Origin: Brachionus manjavacas
Lineage: Eukaryota > Rotifera > Eurotatoria > Ploima > Brachionidae
Length of the DNA: 64,000 nt
NCBI GenBank assembly: GCA_019054805.1
Contig: JAHQIY010000008.1
Coordinates: 2,713,501-2,777,500 of the forward strand
Direction: 5' to 3'
Both the position numbers and the translations under genes were made by a program. Positions 45,183 to 55,585 of the stretch are shown in pieces (positions within the stretch are counted from its first letter, which is position 1; each line of letters begins with the position of its first letter). The notes beneath the pieces are model-generated. The model ran no database searches, was not told the origin of the DNA, and was given only the letters and a program-made list of their open reading frames with translations.

Positions 45183-47216
45183 ATGTCACGAAACGTATCA
45201 GTGGTTCTAGAGACATGGCAAAAATTCGACCTAGAGGCGGTAAAACGCGACTTGGACGACAAAGTAATCGAAATAGCCAAGTCGCTGGAAGATGGCGACG
45301 CTTCAAGAAAGCAATTGATCGATCAAACTAAGGAATTCCGCAAAACTATCACAGACGAACAGCGAAAACTAGTGGCACCGATACTTAAATCATTTCAACA
45401 TGAGGTCGATTCGGCCACTAAACGAAACAAACTAATGGAACAAGTTCTCTTGAAGCTGTACAAACAACTAATTGATTTGCCCGATCCAGTCCAATCTTTG
45501 GAGAATTTACAACGAGTCCAAAAAAAGGCAGAAAGAGCCCAAGATCTTGAGATCGAAAACAAGCAGCTGCGCGAAACTCTGGACGAGTACAACGCCGAGT
45601 TTGCCGAGATCAAAAACCAGGAGGTTACCATCAAAAATTTGAAGGAAAAAATCAAAGAACTCGAAGAAAAAAGCGAACAGCAGGTCCAAGCAAAGCTAAA
45701 CGAGAAAGAAAAAGAATTGCAAAAATTTTACGCTGACAAGGAAGAGCACTTACAGACGTCTCAATTGGATTTGGTAAAAAAACTAGGTGACACTGAATCT
45801 CGGTGTCTGAATCTGCAGAACAAACTGGAAAAGGCCAACTCGGATTTATACGATCTCAAATCCAAACAGGACGAAATGCTCAATGCCAAGTGTTTGGAGA
45901 TCGAAATTTTAATGCAGGACATAGACAGACTGCATGACCGAGTGGCCAATGCCGAAAGACTAAATGAACAGTATGTTGTTGAATTATCTAGGGAAAAATC
46001 TCAGGATCCAGTCCAAGATAAACAATTGTCTTTGAAAAATTTTCAAACATCGGCTCTGGAAGTTGAATTGGCTGCCAAAGAGAAAGAAATATCTCAGCTA
46101 GTTGACGACATTCAAAAGCTGCAGCTCAAATCGAACAAAACGCGCGAATTCTACGAGAACCAAAGAGGTCAGCTTGAAGAAAAACTGGTCAACAAGGACA
46201 GAACACTGGAACAAATGGAATTTGAACTTGGACAAAAGCAAGATTATGAAGAGATAAAAAAAGAGCTGATGATACTAAAATCGATTGAGTTTAGTGAAGA
46301 TATTTACCAAGATAGTGCGCTGGGAGCTCCGTCCGAGCAACATTCTCAGAAATCGCTGGAAGTATTGCTTCTGGAAAAGAATCGTCACCTGCAAAATGAG
46401 AATACACAATTCAAAAATCGTCTAGGTGAAGTGGAGAGCAAATATGAGCAATTGGCCAAAGATAACTTGGCGCTGAACAATGCCAATCTGGAGCAGAAAA
46501 GTCTGATTGTTCAATTGGAAAAAGATTTGCTCAAATTGGCTCAAAATAATGAAAATAAAAGCGAGTTTGAAAGTGAGCTTAAGAACGAGTCGATCAATTC
46601 AGTGATCGGAATTGATGAGCAAACAGGTGAGTTGAACAAAGAGAGCCAAATAGACAGCAGTTTGTTTAATATTGTGTCAAGTCAAAGAGAAAGATTTAGA
46701 GCTCGGGTCCAAGAGCTGGAAAGTGAAAATATGAGCAGTAAGCAACAGGTTTTATTTTTGACAAATGAAATAGACAGGCTTAGATCGGACAATGTAAAGT
46801 TATATGAGAAGATAAAATTTTTGCAGTCGTTTTCCAAAGGACCGAAAACGACGTCGGTTTCTTTGAATGACGATGATGACTCGATACCTGTTCTAAACAG
46901 GTACACCACTGAATATGAGAAAAAACTTGATCCCTTTTCCAAATTTAACTACCGCGAAAAACAGAAGCGCTACAGCGAACTCAAGCTGCATGACAAGTTT
47001 ACACTGATAATTAGTCGTTTTATTGTATCGAGCAAAACTGCCCGATTGATATTTTTTGGCTACTTTTTTCTCATGCATTTGTTGATTTTTTTGAGTTTGT
47101 ACACCATAGCACATAAGGACGCGTCACATAGAGATTTCTCAGCCGAATGTGCTCATTCCTATAGAGAACACATGGCCCAAGTACATGGTCAAAAGGAATT
47201 TGAACCACCACATTAA
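45183..47216 (+). CDS. CASP: CASP, Golgi coiled-coil membrane protein (CUX1 alternative-product homologue)
   Basis: A single open exon of 677 codons, almost the length of human CASP (678). The N-terminus (TWQKFDLEAVKRDLD, then LIDQTKEFRKT and VAPILKSFQHEVD) and the stretch LRETLDEYNAEFAEIKNQEV correspond closely to the CASP/CUX1 shared region. A long coiled coil spans about residues 20-560, including LEVELAAKEKEISQLVDD and KSLEVLLLEKNRHLQ. The conserved CASP-specific end follows: DPFSKFNYREKQKRYSEL, then a transmembrane helix at about 622-643 and a short 34-residue tail. CASP is a tail-anchored golgin involved in retrograde Golgi traffic. There is no homeodomain or CUT repeat in or just after the frame, so here CASP appears to be a stand-alone gene. 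Codon use is markedly richer in G+C than the flanks. Confidence 0.96.
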   Translation: MSRNVSVVLETWQKFDLEAVKRDLDDKVIEIAKSLEDGDASRKQLIDQTKEFRKTITDEQRKLVAPILKSFQHEVDSATKRNKLMEQVLLKLYKQLIDLPDPVQSLENLQRVQKKAERAQDLEIENKQLRETLDEYNAEFAEIKNQEVTIKNLKEKIKELEEKSEQQVQAKLNEKEKELQKFYADKEEHLQTSQLDLVKKLGDTESRCLNLQNKLEKANSDLYDLKSKQDEMLNAKCLEIEILMQDIDRLHDRVANAERLNEQYVVELSREKSQDPVQDKQLSLKNFQTSALEVELAAKEKEISQLVDDIQKLQLKSNKTREFYENQRGQLEEKLVNKDRTLEQMEFELGQKQDYEEIKKELMILKSIEFSEDIYQDSALGAPSEQHSQKSLEVLLLEKNRHLQNENTQFKNRLGEVESKYEQLAKDNLALNNANLEQKSLIVQLEKDLLKLAQNNENKSEFESELKNESINSVIGIDEQTGELNKESQIDSSLFNIVSSQRERFRARVQELESENMSSKQQVLFLTNEIDRLRSDNVKLYEKIKFLQSFSKGPKTTSVSLNDDDDSIPVLNRYTTEYEKKLDPFSKFNYREKQKRYSELKLHDKFTLIISRFIVSSKTARLIFFGYFFLMHLLIFLSLYTIAHKDASHRDFSAECAHSYREHMAQVHGQKEFEPPH

Positions 47217-47560
47217 TTTTTTTTCTTTTAATTTTTATAATTTAATTTATCAATTAAACAAATTATTTTAAACATCAAGAATTTGATTTTTATTTTTTCT
47301 TAAATTATTTACAATAAAATAAAATAGCCTTTTTCTTTTTTGATAGAATTGATTTGATTTAGCTATTTTTATATTTCGAGTCAAATTTGGCATATTTTTT
47401 TTCAATTTGTCACATAATTTGTGACAGTGAATACAATTTTCCAGACTGTACAAACATATATTTTATCAACAGGAACCCAAAAGTGGTACAAATAGTATCC
47501 GAGGAAAAAACTGAGTGAAGCATATAATTTTTTCTAACTCTTAAATTTTGAGTGAAGTAA
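47217..47560. other. 3' flank of the CASP gene
   Basis: The 3' UTR begins here; AATAAAAT words near 47310 could serve as polyadenylation signals. The 61-codon minus-strand frame at 47268-47453 is lysine- and asparagine-rich chance sequence. Confidence 0.4.
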
Positions 47561-47760
47561 TAAAGTAGTTAATGCCGCGACATCTTAACAAGGAAAAGTC
47601 TGAACCCATCACTGCTTTGTAACAGTGTGATAATGAAGGGATAATTTCTATTGAACTTATCTAAAGCCGCCTTGAAGCTTTCGGTTGACGTGGATATTAC
47701 TTCACTCTCAGGCAACCTATTTCAATGCCAAACCACTCTGTTCAAAATTTTTTAGTTTAT
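47560..47760 (-). mobile_element. LINE ORF2 C-terminal relic
   Basis: The minus-strand translation reads NRVVWH, NRLPESEVISTSTESFKAAL and DKFNRNYPF. This is the very end of a CR1/jockey-like ORF2 (normally NRVVN-WN-LP with a following SFK-LDKF). The family is not identical to A or D. The RT and the 3' tail are gone. Confidence 0.65.
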
Positions 47761-48110
47761 TATATACGCAAAAAATTGAAAATTAATATTTTATAAAAAA
47801 ATAATGTAAAAACTTGCTTAAATTGGCTTTATTTTAAAAACGTCGACCTTTTAATAAATCTTATAAAAATTTTATTAATTTTTTTTAATTTACAAAAAAA
47901 ATAACAATTTGATAATAAAAAGTCTTATGAAAAAAAAATTTAAATCATTAGGCTTTTCCGTAATTAGTTTAATTAAAAACATTTACGCGAAATACTGTAA
48001 ATAGAATGAAAAAGATAAAAAAATGAAAAGAAAAATTTTTTTTTTAAATTATTTAAATTTTAGATAATTTTAGAAACTGAGAAATATTTTAAATTTTAAA
48101 TATTTTCAAG

Positions 48111-48248
48111 GAAGTTGATTTATTATCACTCGAAGGTGGCAAAATAACGAAATTTTCTTATGAATGTCAAGATGTTTCGTTAACAAAATTAGAGCTGGTA
48201 AACAATATATTTTGGGATGAAAGAAGTCGGAGGGAATTCAATATCAGA
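48111..48248 (+). CDS. Isolated exon-like ORF of unknown gene
   Basis: A 138-nt block lies between a TATTTTCAAG acceptor and a GTTAGT donor. It is fully open and in phase 0 (46 codons: EVDLLSLEGGKITKFSYECQ, then LTKLELVNNIFWDERS and REFNIR). It is far less A/T-random than its surroundings. A 52-nt intron could join it to a following frame that starts KPFHQILPRKT at 48301, whose end I cannot define. No upstream exon or start was found. I do not recognise the family; it may be a gene remnant. Confidence 0.4.
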
Positions 48249-48818
48249 GTTAGTCATCCAATTTTTTCTAAATATCTTATTTTATTTTAATTTAATTTAA
48301 GAAGCCGTTTCACCAAATTTTACCAAGAAAAACAATACAAAATGCTACATTAAATTATAATTTAAAATTTGATTTTTCTTTAATGAAAATTAATTTAAAT
48401 TTTAAATTTGCCTTATTTTTATTAGATTTCAGTAATTTTCAAAAACTTTTAAGTAAAGTTTGGAACAAAAATTGGTTCAAAATATATTTTAATAAATTGA
48501 AATTCAATTTTTCGCAATTTTTTTGAAATAAATATTTAGCATTATCAAAAAAAATTGTTAATCGTCCTACTTAATTTTTATATTAAGGAGAATAGATCGA
48601 ATATTGATAGAACAGTAATAAATATTAAAATTTTTAAACTTTTTTCTGAATTAATATAGCTTTTTTTATTAATTTTAAAAATATTAAAACACTTTCATCC
48701 AAACTTCGCCACCGCTTAAATCAGCTAAAAAAAATAGAGTTTAATATGAAATTTTTTTATTTTAAATTATAAAATATGAACTAAACAAATTTAATTTAAT
48801 GAAGCAACTATAAGCTTT

Positions 48819-48989
48819 TTAAGATCGATTTTGAAAAAGATCCTGTAGCTTTTCGAAATAAGCTTTTTCAACCCATTGCAAACCAAATCGACCTCCCAAA
48901 GTGTTCGACTCTGCTTTCTTGTTGAATTTCCAATCATCGCTTTTCTCATCTTTCTTTTTGATTTTTTTTAAGCAAAAATCGACTGGACG
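48819..48989 (-). CDS. Terminal exon of a minus-strand gene, WKF-motif-like
   Basis: After a TTTATTTTCAG acceptor the minus strand is open for 56 codons and a stop. It begins RPVDFCLKKIKKKDEKSDDW, then WKFNKKAESN, GRFGLQWVEK and AYFEKLQDLF. The W-K-F start and the spacing to the F-xx-L-xx-L helix recall the WKF domain at the C-terminus of C7orf50-type proteins, but identity beyond WKF is low and I offer this only as a possibility. No upstream exons were located; repeat R2 begins 180 bp away and may have displaced them. Confidence 0.35.
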   Translation of the reverse strand, partial: RPVDFCLKKIKKKDEKSDDWKFNKKAESNTLGGRFGLQWVEKAYFEKLQDLFQNRS

Positions 48990-49170
48990 CTGAAAATAAA
49001 TTAAATTTTCAAATTTCATTAAATAATATAAAGTTTTAAATTTATTTTTTCAGTAAGTATTAGTAATATATTTAAAGTCAAAAATTTCACTATGAACCAT
49101 AATTTAACAAGCTTTTTAAATTTTTTCGGTCAAACAAGATTTTTTTCAAATAATAACTAATCTTTGTGAC

Positions 49171-49550
49171 ATAAATTGTATTTATTGCTTGATTACCTTG
49201 ATATTGTGATGCAGCACGAGAAAAGGAATCAAAACTTTTTTAATTTTTATTTTAATGTCTTGATATGTTTCAAAATCGAGTTTAAAAAAATGAATCAATA
49301 GCTAATAATTATGATATCTTTAAAATAGTATTTCCAGAGTTGTTTATAAGTCACAAGTCTAAACTCAAGTCAAAAGTTAAATTTTTTTATTTATTTTCAA
49401 AATCTCAGTTTTTTTATTTTTCTTTCTTGATCTGTCGGGCTTCATGTCCATGTGACCGCTTTCATGACCACATGGAACGATAAAAATTCAATTTCAAGAG
49501 AACGCTGCGCCTTAAAACTGCAATATTACTTTTTACTTAAAACTGATTTG
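49171..49550. repeat. Interspersed repeat R2, copy 1 (empty-site copy)
   Basis: Matches 57921-57945 plus 59821-60075. Its landmarks are TTATTGCTTGATTACCTTGA, TGATGCAGCACGAGAAAAGG, GATCTGTCGGGCTTCATGTC and GAGAACGCTGCGCC. A self-complementary part (CCATGTG with CACATGG) lies near 49450. This copy has about 80 bp (49241-49322) that the other lacks, and lacks the 1875-bp insert that the other has. Superfamily unknown. Confidence 0.85.
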
Positions 49551-49779
49551 ATATTTTAGTTCGAAGTTAAGTTAGGACTTGAAAAAAAAAAATTAAGTAC
49601 TGATTTTGATTTAAACTTGTGAGCTAAAAAAAAATCCATAAACCACATGCCAAGTTTTGCTTTGAATGAATTCAGGGAAACTGCTCAACGACTCCCTTTG
49701 ATAGTCGGGTTCAGTAGTTAGCAAACCTATTAGTGATAAAGTTGAAACATGATGGACAATTTTTGATTAGTTATCCTTT

Positions 49780-52359
49780 AAGTATCTTTGTGTGGCCTCT
49801 TAGTTTGTAATTATTTCTTTCAGCATATCTAATTCCACTTTCCAATCTGATAGATTCAAGGTTATTGATTAATTTAAAAATTTGTATTAAATCGTCTATT
49901 ATTCTTCTAGTATTCAGTGATGTTAGTTTAATTCTACGCAATCTCTCCTTTTACTCAAGGTTTCTAAAGCTAAGAATCATCTAAGTTACTCTTCGCTGTA
50001 CATTTTCAAGTTCCTTTTTATCTTTTATTTTAGTATGTATTCCAAACACTAACTCCATATTCTGTAAGAGGTCTAACCAATGTTGTATAAAGTAAATTAA
50101 ATACATTGCTATCCAAAAATTTAAACTTTTTTCGAATCATTCGGAAAACTCTGTTCGCTCTGCAGGAAGAGTAGCTAGCATGAGCACCCCATTTTAGATT
50201 ATTTTGAAAAAACACACTCGAATCCTTCTCTGATTTAGTTTTCTCTATTGACTCCGTTCCGCTTTCATTAAAAATTGTGGAGTAAAACTGAAATTTTCAA
50301 TATGCATAACTTTACATTTACTTAAGTTTAAGCCAGTAACCCACGTAATTGCTTAGCTTGAAACGGAATATTTATCCTTTTGTAAAGCTAAATTATCAGA
50401 AAGTTGGTCAATAGCCGAAATTATTTTCATATCGTCAGCATATTCTTTTTTTTTATTGCTTAAAACTACAGACAAATCGTTTATAAAAATAACAAATAAA
50501 AGAGGACCAAGCACTGAGCCTTGTGGAACACCAATATCCAGCCATTCTGATCCTGCGCTACCAAGGACAACCCTTTGCTTTCTTCCTCTTAAAAAATTTT
50601 TTGCACAATTTAATAATTTTCCTTAAAATCCATAAGCTGATAGTTTATAAAGTAGCAGTCGATGTGAAACTTTGTCAATGGCTTGAAAAAATCGTTGTAT
50701 TTAATATCAGCCTGATTAACAGTAGATTTTAAGTTAGAGATAAGATAAATTTTTTCCAAAAAATTTGTGGAACATGACTTTTTTGGAACAAAACCAGGCT
50801 GAGAGGTCGATAAAAGATTTTTCTGAAACAAATGACTCATAATTTTTTCTTCAATTACTCCTTCTTATACAGACAATACTAGTCATTGAAACAGGGCGAT
50901 GATTCACAGGATCAAGTTTAGAACCATTTCTGTACAAAGGTGAACAATATGCGTACCTCCAAAATTGAAGGGATTTCCCCAGTTGTTAATGATTTTTTGA
51001 ATATCAACATAATTGAAAGGCTTACAAATATAGCAAATTTCTAACAAAGCCACTTATCTTATCTGGACCCAGTGCTTTGTATTCGTCTAACTTATTTAAT
51101 CTGTTTAACAATGTTTCTTCATTGATTATCATGTCAAAGTTACTTAAACATAATGCATGCTTTCTCTTGCTAAAGCTTGGGAATTGAAGATTTGGATGAT
51201 TTTTCGAGAAAATCGATTGAAAATGTTTTTTTAGCGTATTTGCTATTTATTTCGGTTCATTAGTAACCAAACCATCGATATTTTTAGGTCCTTTTAAATC
51301 TCTAAAACCATTACCTGATTTGTTTTTAACATATTTGTAAAATTATTTCGGATGATTAATTTTTTGCTCATTCAGCAATAAATAATTCTTATTTTTTAAT
51401 GCCCTCTTTTACCAGCTTCTCAGCTTTCTTCTTAGTTTTTATATATAATTTATTTTTCTGGGCATTCAAACCACTTTTCTTAAAAGCTTGCCATGTTAAA
51501 AATTTAGCTGTTTTACCAGATTATATTTTATTAATCATCCATGATGAAATTTTTTTTATTTTGCTTGAATGACAAACTGGAATAAAGTTGTTCCAAGCAA
51601 AATTTTGTTTGTCTAAAAAATATTCATACATTTCAGTAACAACTAAGTTTTCAAAATTCCGTCTCCAATCTATCGACTCAAAATATGTATTTAACTCATC
51701 ATATCTGCCATTCTTGAACATAAAGGAAGAGCTGCGAAAGGATGAACCCACTTTGCTTTTAAGCTTATACTTCCATGACAACCCTGTGTCCTTTGTTTAA
51801 GGATTGACTCTCGATCAATAGAGTAAATTCTACTTTTTTCTTCTGTAATGACTAGATCTAAAATGTTTCCGAATTCTCCATCGCTATTCTGAAATGTAGG
51901 AAAATCAACATGTTGGTAGAAAAATCAGTCATCAAATATGTTCAAATTTCTTTTTTCAATGGACTTTTCACTAAAGCCAAAATAAAAGACCATTCCATTT
52001 AATAGTCAGGTACTAGATTTTACTAAAGTTTGAATTAAGCTATCAATCTTTAAAAATCTGATGGCCTATAAATACACTCAATCAGAATTTTTTCTCTATC
52101 TGTCACCATTGAGCACCAGAATTTTTAAACTGATTCACTCTGGAAAACCTCATCTTCAGTTTCAAAACTCTTTATTGACTCTCGAATACATATACACGCA
52201 CCACCACTCATCATCACGTTTTTTCTGATAGAATAGTCTCTGTTATTAAAACGACATTAAAGCTTTTATTCTTAACAACCAAATCAAGCTCATTAAATTT
52301 GTTACCAAGGGAAGTCGCATTGGTAAAATAACATTTTAGTTGATTTTTTATTGGCTTGT
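49780..52359 (-). mobile_element. LINE family C, long copy with endonuclease and RT regions, many frameshifts
   Basis: Read on the minus strand from about 52359. The start of an AP-type endonuclease comes first (YFTNATSLGNKFNELDLVV, then NVVLITET). A post-endonuclease linker follows (51521-51781, SSWKYK-like to NFIPVCH). The RT follows, with SQPGFVPKKSCS (50.8 kb), VPQGSVLGPLLFVIFINDL and YADDMK (50.4-50.5 kb), and then NNLKWGAHASYSS and VRPLTEYGVSVWN (50030-50215). It ends with the last segment before about 49780. All reading frames are broken. The MULE at 52360-55490 abuts its 5' end, so any ORF1 is lost or separated. Confidence 0.88.
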
Positions 52360-55300
52360 ATTTAAATGGGTAGCGTTTATTTTCACACATTTTATGGATA
52401 AATAAACAAAAATTGATACACACAAAAAGTGGATGTGGATTTGAAATTTTTTTATTTATTTAGACACAAGTTATATTAAAAAATAAAAAAAAATAAGATT
52501 AACAAATTTAGATTAATTAATTAGAATTACAATTAGCACAAAGCCATTTTTTAATCTTAGGAGCATAAGCTTTTTTAACACATTTTAAATGAAAATAATT
52601 ATTACAAGAACTACAAACGATAAACTTAGAGTCGCAAGATAAAGAACAAGAGTTGCAAGAATTTAATTGACCATGTGATCTTAATGCTGATAATGTATTT
52701 TGCAACATTAAGAGAGCATCACTAGTGAAGAAAATTGAAACTAAAGAAGATATTTCATTATTTTCATTCACAAAAGCACAACTAAGTACACTAGGATTAA
52801 TTTTCGAAGGTATTACTTGTATATGCTCTTCATCGACGACACGCTCTTTTGAAATGAAACTATCTACACTTGGCTTGAATTCATCGAGTAGAATTTGAGT
52901 AAAAAATTCTTTTAACTCGCTGTCGTCATTTAATTTGATTGATTTTGACCGTTGTGTTGTAATTGTGTTTGCTTTGGCTTTTCGTTTACGTTCCTTCAAA
53001 GTAGGAGCTCCTCGTTTTGGCACATCTTTTGCTAATTCAATCGATGCTAAACTTATTTTTTCGACATTTTCATCTAAAATCTCCGTTTCTATATCGACTG
53101 ATTTAGGTTCATCAATTGAAATTGGCTCATCGATCGATTTGTCATCATTGATCTCGATCGCATTATAATTTGAAATATCATCTGGAGTAACTTTATCTTC
53201 GACATTTGAGCTTTCAATCGGCTTGAGTGTAAAGTTGATGTTTTTTTCCCACATTTCTTTAATCATTAAGAGCTGTTCCATGCGATCATGAAAAACGTCC
53301 TCTGAATCTCCAGACACAAGTTGAGCAATTTCATTCATTATCCGTTTACATTCATTGAATCGTGAATTCGAATCAGATTTGGATGACTTTGGTTTATTGG
53401 GATTAGGCTTTGAGACAATACTATTTATATTGACATATGATAAACACTCGACTTGATCATCCAATACTTGAAATTGTGCGTTATCAAATTTTCGATTTAA
53501 CCATCGTTGATGAACCATATCTCGCGTAATTATGGTTAAATTGTGATGTTTGCTTATATATAAAATATGACGACATGGGAATAAACTACAAGTAAAATCG
53601 AAACAGTTGCACGATGGCTTATCACTATTATAATCAGATACGATCGAACTGTTTTTGTCAGAAGATAGTGTAACATTTTCACCATCATATTCGATTTTAT
53701 ATGTTATTTTGCTTGTCAAACCATAGGAATCGTTAACAATTTGTGCTGCGTACGGTGTGAAAAGTTTGTAAATTACGTCAGCTTGTTTATCCTTTTGGCT
53801 ACTGCGATCGATTATAATTTTGGTACGCTGGTTAAAATCGTTGAATGAATATTTTGTACGTAAATAGTCGTCCAATTTGAAAATGCCAAGTAAACACTTG
53901 TCTAAAGTTGTTTTCGACTTGATAAAACTTTTAAGGAGACCATTGAGTGTTTCGACCGAGTTATTTGTATCATTATCGAGCGTTATTTTACCAAGTCTCT
54001 TGTATTTCACCCACATATCAAGTTGTTCTTCTTTTAACCAGTTGTTTTCGAGATATGTCTTGTCACGCCAATCAATTGCTTTTAATAAATCATTATAAGA
54101 TTCTTGAAAGCTGATCTCAGTCTCGCAGTTTAACAAAGCTGTAAGGATGGGTTCTAACTCTTTGTTCTTGATTGATCGACGAAATATTTGTATACAATGA
54201 AACTTGCAGTAAAATATGTCGGCATCCGGTAAATACTTGGTTAACACGTTCCACTCGGTTAAATCTTTGTCAATCATAATAGTCCGAGTTTGTTTAATTT
54301 CGTTTAGCTGTCTAAATATGTCAATAAATCGATCGAGTAAAAGTTGTCTTTCGTATGCTACTATTGCAAACGCTACGATTTGAGAGTTACCATTGCAGTC
54401 ACGAACAACTATTAAATAAACTGGGTAGTTGTTGTGATTCAAACTATATGTACCATCAATAAAAAGTATCTCTCCATTTTGTGCGTATAACTGTTTCATT
54501 TGTATACTTTGATAATACACCATTAACAATGTTTTCGCGTTAACTTCATCGTATACAAGTTTGAAGTTGTTGTGGTTATCTATTTTGATTCTTTCGTTCA
54601 TCACGTTTTCGAAAGCTTTTAACGGGTGATCGTCCTTGGTTATATTTTTTTTTGATAATTTATTCCGAACGTTCCACATGTCACGAGTTGTTAGCCATTT
54701 GTTCGTCTTTTGACTCATTGTCATAGCTATCATCTTTGCATCCCCTCCTGTTTCAAAATGTTCGTAAATTTCTCGCTCTTCTTCTTCTGTTAAACGTCTA
54801 TTGCTTGGATGCTTCGCATAGTCTTCTTGATTGAGCCTGTGAGCTTCTTCGAGTTGTTTTGTCTCTTTATTTATACGTTGATGTTTTAAATCGCACTTTG
54901 TTATTTCGTATTTGTCTTTGTGTCGACCTGATATGACGTAGTTTACTCTGATTTCAGTCAAACAATTGCATGGCGCTACATAGCCTTGAATCGGCCTTGT
55001 TCCTTTCGATTTGGTTGTTATGTCTTTTTCGTCACGATGGTAAACGCATTTCAAATGAACAAACTTGTATTGAGTACCATTTTCTTCGTCAATTTTTTTG
55101 CTGTTAAATTTTTTCCATATTGAATATGATTGCTTTGAGTAATCGTTCAATAGCTCGATAAAGTCGTCGAAACAATCGAAAACTCTTCCAATGTAAAATT
55201 CGTTTTCCATTTTGATTTAAGAATGATGATAGATAAGGAGCCATTTCTTATATTTTATATGTTCTTATTCAAGCTTATTCCTAATTAATTGATTTGATGA

Positions 55301-55490
55301 GCTTCAATTATATTTTTTTGATGGATTTCAATGTAAAGAATAAACAAAAAAATATTGTCAATTTGTGGCTAAATAACTAATTATTTTATACACACAAGAA
55401 AATTTTTTTGTTTATTTACAGGTAAATTGTGTGCGATAAAACAAGATATTTATCCACAATTTGTGTTTAAATAAATTCACTCATTTAAAT
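52360..55490 (-). mobile_element. SWIM-type MULE DNA transposon, apparently autonomous
   Basis: The 897-codon transposase ORF is bracketed by imperfect terminal inverted repeats of about 45-65 bp. The left end, ATTTAAATGGGTAGCGTTTA from 52360, pairs with ATTTAAATGAGTGAATTTAT read inward from 55490. Both share a downstream TGGATAAATA and a CACACAA word. No target duplication is visible at these boundaries, so the ends may be off by some bases or the duplication may have decayed. The insertion lies at the 5' edge of a LINE. Confidence 0.75.
52517..55210 (-). CDS. MULE transposase with SWIM zinc finger and C-terminal PHD finger
   Basis: An uninterrupted frame of 897 residues. The N-terminal part (about 1-130) has Cys/His pairs typical of FAR1/ZSWIM-like DNA-binding domains. 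The MULE RNase H-like core follows: first aspartate D252 in LFIDGTYSLN; the second region MIDKDLTEW at 312-320 followed by IFYCKFHCIQIFRR; and a candidate third acidic residue E420 in TNNSVETLN. A SWIM finger, C534-N-C536 with C546-R-H548, is followed by a variable region and a basic AT-hook-like PKRGAPTLKERKRK at 731-744. A complete C4HC3 PHD finger closes the protein (C852, C855, C866, C869, H874, C877, C891, C894). It would cut and insert its own element. All core residues and the open frame are retained, so it may be active or recently so. A domesticated ZSWIM-like gene is the alternative. Confidence 0.88.
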   Translation of the reverse strand: MENEFYIGRVFDCFDDFIELLNDYSKQSYSIWKKFNSKKIDEENGTQYKFVHLKCVYHRDEKDITTKSKGTRPIQGYVAPCNCLTEIRVNYVISGRHKDKYEITKCDLKHQRINKETKQLEEAHRLNQEDYAKHPSNRRLTEEEEREIYEHFETGGDAKMIAMTMSQKTNKWLTTRDMWNVRNKLSKKNITKDDHPLKAFENVMNERIKIDNHNNFKLVYDEVNAKTLLMVYYQSIQMKQLYAQNGEILFIDGTYSLNHNNYPVYLIVVRDCNGNSQIVAFAIVAYERQLLLDRFIDIFRQLNEIKQTRTIMIDKDLTEWNVLTKYLPDADIFYCKFHCIQIFRRSIKNKELEPILTALLNCETEISFQESYNDLLKAIDWRDKTYLENNWLKEEQLDMWVKYKRLGKITLDNDTNNSVETLNGLLKSFIKSKTTLDKCLLGIFKLDDYLRTKYSFNDFNQRTKIIIDRSSQKDKQADVIYKLFTPYAAQIVNDSYGLTSKITYKIEYDGENVTLSSDKNSSIVSDYNSDKPSCNCFDFTCSLFPCRHILYISKHHNLTIITRDMVHQRWLNRKFDNAQFQVLDDQVECLSYVNINSIVSKPNPNKPKSSKSDSNSRFNECKRIMNEIAQLVSGDSEDVFHDRMEQLLMIKEMWEKNINFTLKPIESSNVEDKVTPDDISNYNAIEINDDKSIDEPISIDEPKSVDIETEILDENVEKISLASIELAKDVPKRGAPTLKERKRKAKANTITTQRSKSIKLNDDSELKEFFTQILLDEFKPSVDSFISKERVVDEEHIQVIPSKINPSVLSCAFVNENNEISSLVSIFFTSDALLMLQNTLSALRSHGQLNSCNSCSLSCDSKFIVCSSCNNYFHLKCVKKAYAPKIKKWLCANCNSN

Positions 55491-55540
55491 GATCAGTATT
55501 TTAAATGACAAAAAAAAAAGAACAAAAACGATTAAATTAA
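55211..55540. other. 5' flank of the MULE transposase and its terminal repeat
   Basis: Contains the likely promoter of the transposase and the right terminal repeat (about 55425-55490). TTTATTTAC and ACACAC words recur here, suggesting a partly duplicated subterminal region. Confidence 0.5.
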
Positions 55541-55585
55541 AAGACGACCGGTTTCGTAGACCTATGTCTCTTTTAATCCGGCTAG
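55541..55585 (-). other. Structured 3' motif of the Penelope-like element
   Basis: On the minus strand a short stem (AGAC-ATAG-GTCT) is followed by ACGAAAC. The unit is enclosed by CCGG on both sides, then GTCGTC. The stem-then-CGAAAC arrangement resembles the hairpin found in Penelope-like terminal repeats, including the hammerhead-ribozyme-type ones. The CUGAUGA core of an active hammerhead is not present, so I call it a relic or a different motif. Confidence 0.45.
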
